A model generated the notes under the pieces. It was not told the origin of the DNA and searched no databases. It was given only the letters and a program-made list of their open reading frames with translations. A stretch of DNA of 64,000 nucleotides from CAINVV01 sp038323575 (GTDB lineage: Bacteria > Bacteroidota > Bacteroidia > Bacteroidales > Prolixibacteraceae): NCBI GenBank assembly GCA_038323575.1, contig JBBQHB010000009.1, forward strand, positions 1 to 64,000, given 5' to 3'. Position 1 is the first letter of the stretch; every line of letters starts with the position of its first letter. Positions 59,630 to 64,000 of the stretch are shown piece after piece. Made by a program: the position numbers and the translations under genes.

Positions 59630-61277
59630 CAAATACGCTGCCCACCCCGAGTACCATGCACCCAGGGGAAACCAGCTGAATGCAAAATCCTGGCAGACAG
59701 AGGCTCCGTTGAGGATGTTACTTAACAACCTCGACCGTGAAGTAGCCGAAAACCCGGAAGAACTGGTGGTTTACGGCGGTACCGGTCAGGCGGCGCGAAA
59801 CAAAGAGGCATTGCAGCAGATCATCAAATCACTGCTCACTTTGGACGAAAATCACTCGCTGCTGGTTCAGTCGGGCAAAGCTGTCGGTGTCGTACGCACC
59901 CATCCGGAAGCCCCGAGGGTGCTGATCGCCAACAGCAACCTTGTACCGGCCTGGGCCACCTGGGAACATTTCGAAAGGCTGAAACAGGACGGATTGATGA
60001 TGTACGGACAGATGACCGCCGGCAGCTGGATTTACATCGGCAGTCAGGGAATTTTGCAGGGTACCTATGAAACTTTTATGGCCTGCGGAAAAAAATATTT
60101 CAACAACGACTTGAAACATAAGTTGTTGGTGTCCGGTGGTTTAGGCGGCATGGGCGGTGCACAGCCGCTGGCAGCCACCATGGCAGGAGCCACTTTCCTC
60201 GGGGTAGATATCGATCCGGAAAGGATCAAAAAAAGGCTGAAGACCGGATACCTCGATCACATCGCTTATACCTACCGTGAAGCTGCAGCACTTGTTTTGC
60301 GCGCCAAAGAAAAAGGGGAAGCTATCTCGGTAGGTTTGGTTGCTGACATCGGCGACACTTTGCAGCATTTGCTGAACGACGGGATCATTCCTGAAATCCT
60401 GACTGATCAGACCTCTGCCCATGATCCGCTTCACGGATACGTGCCCAACGGAATTTCGCTGGCGGAGGCCATCCTGTTAAGAAAATCCGACCCTAAACAT
60501 TACCTCAGGCTGTCGATGAAAAGTATGGCCCGGCACGTCGGATTGATGCTGAAACTGCAGGAACTGGGCAGTATCACTTTCGATTACGGCAACAACCTGC
60601 GCGAAATGGCCAAACAGGGGGGTGAGCCGAATGCATATGACTACGACGGCTTTACCCCGAAATTTATCCGGCCGCTTTTTTGTGAAGGGAAAGGCCCTTT
60701 CCGGTGGGTGGCCCTATCGGGAGATCCTGAGGATATTTACACTACTGATCGGGCGCTGACCGAGGCATTTCCTGAAAACCAACCCATGATTAACTGGCTG
60801 AAGAAGGCCAGGGAAAGGGTATCGTTCCAGGGACTTCCGGCCAGAATTTGCTGGCTGGGAATGGATGAGCGGGAGAAGGCCGGATTGCTTTTCAACGACC
60901 TGGTTAAATCCGGCAAACTAAAAGCGCCGCTGGTGATTGGGCGGGACCACCTTGACTGCGGATCTGTCGCTTCGCCCAACCGCGAAACGGAAAAGATGAA
61001 AGACGGCAGCGATGCGGTCTCTGACTGGCCTTTGCTCAACCTGATGTCCAACACCGCAGGCGGCGCCACCTGGGTATCCTTCCACCACGGCGGAGGAGTC
61101 GGGATTGGTTATTCGCAGCATGCGGGCATGGTTGTACTGGCCGATGGCACCGACCGGGCCGCGGAATGCATCCGTCGGGTCTTATACAATGATCCGGCCA
61201 TGGGTATCTTCAGACACCATGATGCGGGGTATGAAGAGGCAACAGAAACGCTGCACCGGTTTGGAATGGAGCTTTAG
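59598..61277 (+). CDS. hutU: Urocanate hydratase
   Basis: A 559-residue urocanase converting urocanate to 4-imidazolone-5-propionate with tightly bound NAD. The NAD loop is VSGGLGGMGGAQPLAATMAG; VYGGTGQAARNKEALQQI and GWIYIGSQGILQGTYETF-type sequence (SWIYIGSQGILQGTYETF) are conserved; the catalytic Cys is in GLPARICWLG and CGSVASPNRETEKM follows. The start could be 59598 or the ATG at 59607. It is transcribed with hutH. Confidence 0.95.
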   Translation: MNTMNFSEFIDKYAAHPEYHAPRGNQLNAKSWQTEAPLRMLLNNLDREVAENPEELVVYGGTGQAARNKEALQQIIKSLLTLDENHSLLVQSGKAVGVVRTHPEAPRVLIANSNLVPAWATWEHFERLKQDGLMMYGQMTAGSWIYIGSQGILQGTYETFMACGKKYFNNDLKHKLLVSGGLGGMGGAQPLAATMAGATFLGVDIDPERIKKRLKTGYLDHIAYTYREAAALVLRAKEKGEAISVGLVADIGDTLQHLLNDGIIPEILTDQTSAHDPLHGYVPNGISLAEAILLRKSDPKHYLRLSMKSMARHVGLMLKLQELGSITFDYGNNLREMAKQGGEPNAYDYDGFTPKFIRPLFCEGKGPFRWVALSGDPEDIYTTDRALTEAFPENQPMINWLKKARERVSFQGLPARICWLGMDEREKAGLLFNDLVKSGKLKAPLVIGRDHLDCGSVASPNRETEKMKDGSDAVSDWPLLNLMSNTAGGATWVSFHHGGGVGIGYSQHAGMVVLADGTDRAAECIRRVLYNDPAMGIFRHHDAGYEEATETLHRFGMEL

Positions 61278-61286
61278 AAAAAGATA

Positions 61287-61331
61287 GGAGAGATAAGATA
61301 TGAGATATGAGACATGAGAGATAAGATATGG
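61287..61331. repeat. Low-complexity GATATGAGA repeat between hutU and hutI
   Basis: Tandem-like units of GATAAGATATGAGATATGAG and ACATGAGAGATAAGATATGG fill this gap; the same units recur in both orientations at 62706-62739 and 62818-62868. Confidence 0.6.
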
Positions 61332-61411
61332 GAGTTAGGTAATTCAATATCAAGTCATTATAAATATGAAAACGAATTTTATTTAATATCGAATTGTTGA
61401 ATTAAATTAAT

Positions 61412-62665
61412 ATGAACAACCAACAAGTTCCGATATTTATTACCGGACCTTTCAGACAGCTTTTAACAATGGACAAACTGCCTTTGAAAGGCAGTTTGAA
61501 AGATGCGCAACTGGAGGTAGTTGAGGAGGCTGGGATTGTTCACCAAAATGGGTTTATTCTTGAAACAGGACATTTCAAGGCTCTTCATACCAAATACAAT
61601 TCACCCGAACTTACAATTCAATCTATTGATGCAGATTTAATTGCTCTTCCCGGATTTGTTGATCCCCACACACACATATGCTGGGCCGGTAACCGCGAAA
61701 ACGATTATGCACTCCGGTTGGAAGGCAAAAGTTATACTGAAATTGCACAAAGCGGCGGCGGTATTTGGGACACTGTGACCAAAACCAGGAGTGCCTCTGA
61801 CGAAGAGCTGAAAAAACGATTGATTTCGAGGGCTTCCCGGCAAGTGACAAACGGAATTACAACCTGTGAAGTCAAAAGCGGTTATGCCCTCAATTTGGAA
61901 GGAGAAGTGCGGTTGCTTGAAATCATAAGGTCTGTTCAGCAGGAACACCCGGTCGACCTGGTCGCTACCTGTCTGGCTGCCCATATCAAACCGAAGGATT
62001 TTGACGGGACATCCGCCGAATACCTGGAATTTCTTGCTGAAGTGCTGCTTCCCCGGATAAAAGTTGAAAAGCTGTCCAACCGGATTGATATATTTGTCGA
62101 TGAAGGCGCTTTTGGATTAAGTGAAGCCGGGAATTACCTTCGGGCAGCCAAAAAACTCGGGTTTGACATGGTGGTACACGGTGAGCAATTTACTTCGGGC
62201 GGTGTTGAACTGGCAGTCAGTCTGGGAGCTAAAAGCGTTGACCATCTGGAAATGATACAACGCAATGAGATAAGATTGCTGGCAGCCTCAGATGTTGTAG
62301 CCACCGCATTACCGGGAGCTTCCGTCGGTTTGGGCTGTCAGTTTGCGCCGGCCCGTAAACTGCTTGATGCCGGCTGCTGCCTGGCAATTGGTTCTGACTG
62401 GAATCCGGGCTCAGCCCCGATGGGGGACCTGCTTGTTCAAACAGCCATTTTAGGGGCCTTTGAAAAGTTGTCCAATGCCGAACAGTTGGCGGCTATCACT
62501 TTCCGAGCTGCCCGTGCGCTGAATCTGAAGGATAGAGGAGTCATCAAAAAGGGGTGCCAGGCTGATTTTGCCAGCTTTCCCGGCAGGAATTACCGGGAAA
62601 TACTGTATAACCAGGGTATGCTGAAACCGGCAACTGTTTGGAAAAACGGCGTTCAAATTCCCTGA
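61412..62665 (+). CDS. hutI: Imidazolonepropionase
   Basis: A 417-residue amidohydrolase opening the imidazolone ring to give N-formimidoyl-L-glutamate. The metal-binding HxH lies in LPGFVDPHTHICWAGNREND; the substrate-contact region ALRLEGKSYTEIAQSGGGIW is as in known HutI. AAHIKPKDFDG, VHGEQF and the late catalytic Asp in AIGSDWNPGSAP are present. It is preceded by a short repeat-bearing gap but stays in the hut order. Confidence 0.95.
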   Translation: MNNQQVPIFITGPFRQLLTMDKLPLKGSLKDAQLEVVEEAGIVHQNGFILETGHFKALHTKYNSPELTIQSIDADLIALPGFVDPHTHICWAGNRENDYALRLEGKSYTEIAQSGGGIWDTVTKTRSASDEELKKRLISRASRQVTNGITTCEVKSGYALNLEGEVRLLEIIRSVQQEHPVDLVATCLAAHIKPKDFDGTSAEYLEFLAEVLLPRIKVEKLSNRIDIFVDEGAFGLSEAGNYLRAAKKLGFDMVVHGEQFTSGGVELAVSLGAKSVDHLEMIQRNEIRLLAASDVVATALPGASVGLGCQFAPARKLLDAGCCLAIGSDWNPGSAPMGDLLVQTAILGAFEKLSNAEQLAAITFRAARALNLKDRGVIKKGCQADFASFPGRNYREILYNQGMLKPATVWKNGVQIP

Positions 62666-62705
62666 TAATATTGCGGAGAAATTCATTATTTTTAGTGTCA
62701 ATAAA

Positions 62706-62868
62706 AAGATATGAGATATAAGATATGAGACATGAGATGTTTTTTAAAGTACAGATTTATTGACGGTTAACAGGTATAAATTATAATTTACTTGTTTTAA
62801 TATCTGCTTAAACTTTTTTTGTCTCATGTCTCATGTCTTATATCTTATGTCTTATATCTCATATCTTG
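62706..62868. repeat. GATATGAGA repeats in inverted orientation forming a large hairpin
   Basis: The left arm (62706-62739) reads AGATATGAGATATAAGATAT then GAGACATGAGAT; the right arm (62818-62868) reads TGTCTCATGTCTCATGTCTT and ends ATATCTCATATCTT, its approximate complement. The loop is about 80 bases of AT-rich sequence. It lies between hutI and the formimidoyltransferase gene and could attenuate transcription within the operon. Confidence 0.6.
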
Positions 62869-62923
62869 CTGAAAATATCACAAATTATTATAAGTTAAGA
62901 AAATACCTGACAAAGCTCTAATT

Positions 62924-64000
62924 ATGAAAAGGATAATTGAATGCGTTCCCAATTTTTCGGAAGGAAGAGAGATGGAAGTTATCCGTCTGATAACCGGGGT
63001 TATCGAAAATGTGCCCGGTATCAAATTGCTTAATGTGGATCCCGGCTATGCCACCAACCGTACGGTGGTCACTTTTGCCGGTGAACCTGAAGCCGTTGTG
63101 GAAGCGGCCTTTCTGGCCATCCAAAAAGCCTCTGAACTGATTGATATGCGCCACCATAAAGGCGAACATCCACGTTTCGGGGCGACTGATGTTTGTCCGC
63201 TGGTCCCTGTTTCAGGCATTACCATGGAAGAAACCGTCGAATATGCAAGGGCTTTGGCCAGACGGGTGGGAGACGAATTGCAGATTCCGATTTATTGTTA
63301 TGAAGAGGCTGCTTTCGAGCCAAAACGCCAAAGTCTGGCCAATTGCCGCTCCGGCGAATACGAGGGGTTAGCTGAAAAATTAGCCTCCTCGCAGTGGAAA
63401 CCGGATTTTGGTCCGGCAGCGTTCAATGCCAAATCGGGTGCCATTGCCATCGGCGCCCGCAACTTTCTGATCGCTTACAACATCAACCTCAATACGAATT
63501 CTGTGCGGCGGGCCAACTCCATTGCATTTGATGTAAGGGAAGCCGGCAGGATCCTGCGGGAAGGAGACCCCGTAACCGGGAAAATCGTCAAGGATAAAAA
63601 TGGCGAGCCGGTGCGCATTCCCGGTACACTTAAAAAAGTGAGGGCAATCGGATGGTACATCAAAGAATACAGGATGGCCCAGATCTCCATGAATCTCACA
63701 GGTATTACCGTAACCCCTGTTCACATTGCATTTGATGAGGTTTGTGAAAAAGCCGGTGAACGCGGCATCCGGGTTACCGGTTCGGAGCTGATTGGCTTAG
63801 TGCCCCTCAGGTGCATGCTTGATGCAGGCAAGTATTTCCTTCACAAACAAAAGCGATCTTCCGGAATACCTGATGAAGAGATCATTGAGGTGGCTGTCCG
63901 TACCCTGGGGCTGAATGAACTTGCTCCTTTCGAACCGAAAAAAAGGATCATCGAATACCTGCTGCAGGAAGAACCGAAGGAGCAGTTGGCAGACCTTTCC
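62924..64000 (+). CDS. ftcD: Glutamate formimidoyltransferase (probably bifunctional with cyclodeaminase), cut by window end
   Basis: The frame starts at ATG 62924 and stays open for 359 codons to the last base. It opens MKRIIECVPNFSEGREMEVI, the formimidoyltransferase N-terminus; DPGYATNRTVVTFAGEP, MRHHKGEHPRFGATDVCPLV (catalytic His region) and IGARNFLIAYNINLNT are all family blocks. The transferase domain is essentially complete near residue 320, and the reading frame goes on with RIIEYLLQEEPKEQLADLS, which suggests a following cyclodeaminase domain outside the window. It transfers the formimino group of N-formimidoyl-glutamate to tetrahydrofolate, the last step of this histidine pathway. 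Confidence 0.92.
   Translation, partial: MKRIIECVPNFSEGREMEVIRLITGVIENVPGIKLLNVDPGYATNRTVVTFAGEPEAVVEAAFLAIQKASELIDMRHHKGEHPRFGATDVCPLVPVSGITMEETVEYARALARRVGDELQIPIYCYEEAAFEPKRQSLANCRSGEYEGLAEKLASSQWKPDFGPAAFNAKSGAIAIGARNFLIAYNINLNTNSVRRANSIAFDVREAGRILREGDPVTGKIVKDKNGEPVRIPGTLKKVRAIGWYIKEYRMAQISMNLTGITVTPVHIAFDEVCEKAGERGIRVTGSELIGLVPLRCMLDAGKYFLHKQKRSSGIPDEEIIEVAVRTLGLNELAPFEPKKRIIEYLLQEEPKEQLADLS

Overview
The window looks like chromosome from a Bacteroidota member, most likely an anaerobic, polysaccharide-degrading Bacteroidales/Marinilabiliales-type organism. Reasons: a SusC/SusD pair, a BlaI-M56 peptidase/TonB pair, GH10, GH88 and PL11 enzymes, an FeFe-hydrogenase, DUF2339 and GH3-type proteins, and several intergenic -7 elements of the Bacteroidota form TAnnTTTG. 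No species is claimed. The genetic code is standard, and many genes end in TGA.

Layout. 0-8.2 kb: a pectin/rhamnogalacturonan catabolic run (MFS transporter, GH88 hydrolase, sugar isomerase/epimerase, PL11 lyase, Gfo/Idh/MocA oxidoreductase, SDR), punctuated by dispersed intergenic repeats. 8.6-11.5 kb: BlaI repressor with a promoter/operator, plus a composite M56-TonB protein. 11.8-17.2 kb: two GH10 xylanases, a UroD-family protein, a decayed extradiol dioxygenase, a HEPN/MNT toxin-antitoxin pair with an in-frame TGA in the HEPN gene, and a small outer-membrane protein. 17.3-24.6 kb: MFS, aroB-aroA, a lipoprotein PPIase, a DUF1016 (YhcG) nuclease with two embedded palindromes, and cysS. 24.7-30.1 kb: a hydABC-type electron-bifurcating hydrogenase operon whose HydB is fused to a GltD-like NAD(P)H oxidoreductase. 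30.7-33.4 kb: an AT-rich island of four very short double-glycine leader peptides (bacteriocin-like) in two cassettes, plus small membrane proteins that could confer immunity. 33.7-41.7 kb: EEP phosphatase/nuclease, SusD, SusC, DUF1080, thioesterase. 42-49.8 kb: DUF2339, tyrS, a secreted class I GATase, CvpA, a GH3-type protein, a deoxynucleoside kinase. 49.8-58 kb: a defence island with a type I R-M remnant (5' hsdM joined to 3' hsdS), then a compact operon of UDG-like protein, McrB, McrC, RecQ helicase-phosphoribosyltransferase fusion and DprA-like protein. 58-64 kb: histidine utilisation (hutH, hutU, hutI, and a formimidoyltransferase cut by the window end).

The two strongest candidates for undescribed biology are: (i) the paired bacteriocin-like cassettes at 31.1-33.4 kb, which share a near-identical 182-bp promoter plus leader module but have divergent cores, and (ii) the UDG-McrBC-RecQ/PRT-DprA operon at 50.5-57.8 kb. 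The second joins a modification-dependent nuclease to a helicase, phosphoribosyltransferase and DprA set that resembles the competence proteins ComFA, ComFC and DprA.

All calls come from reading the sequence. No database search was possible.
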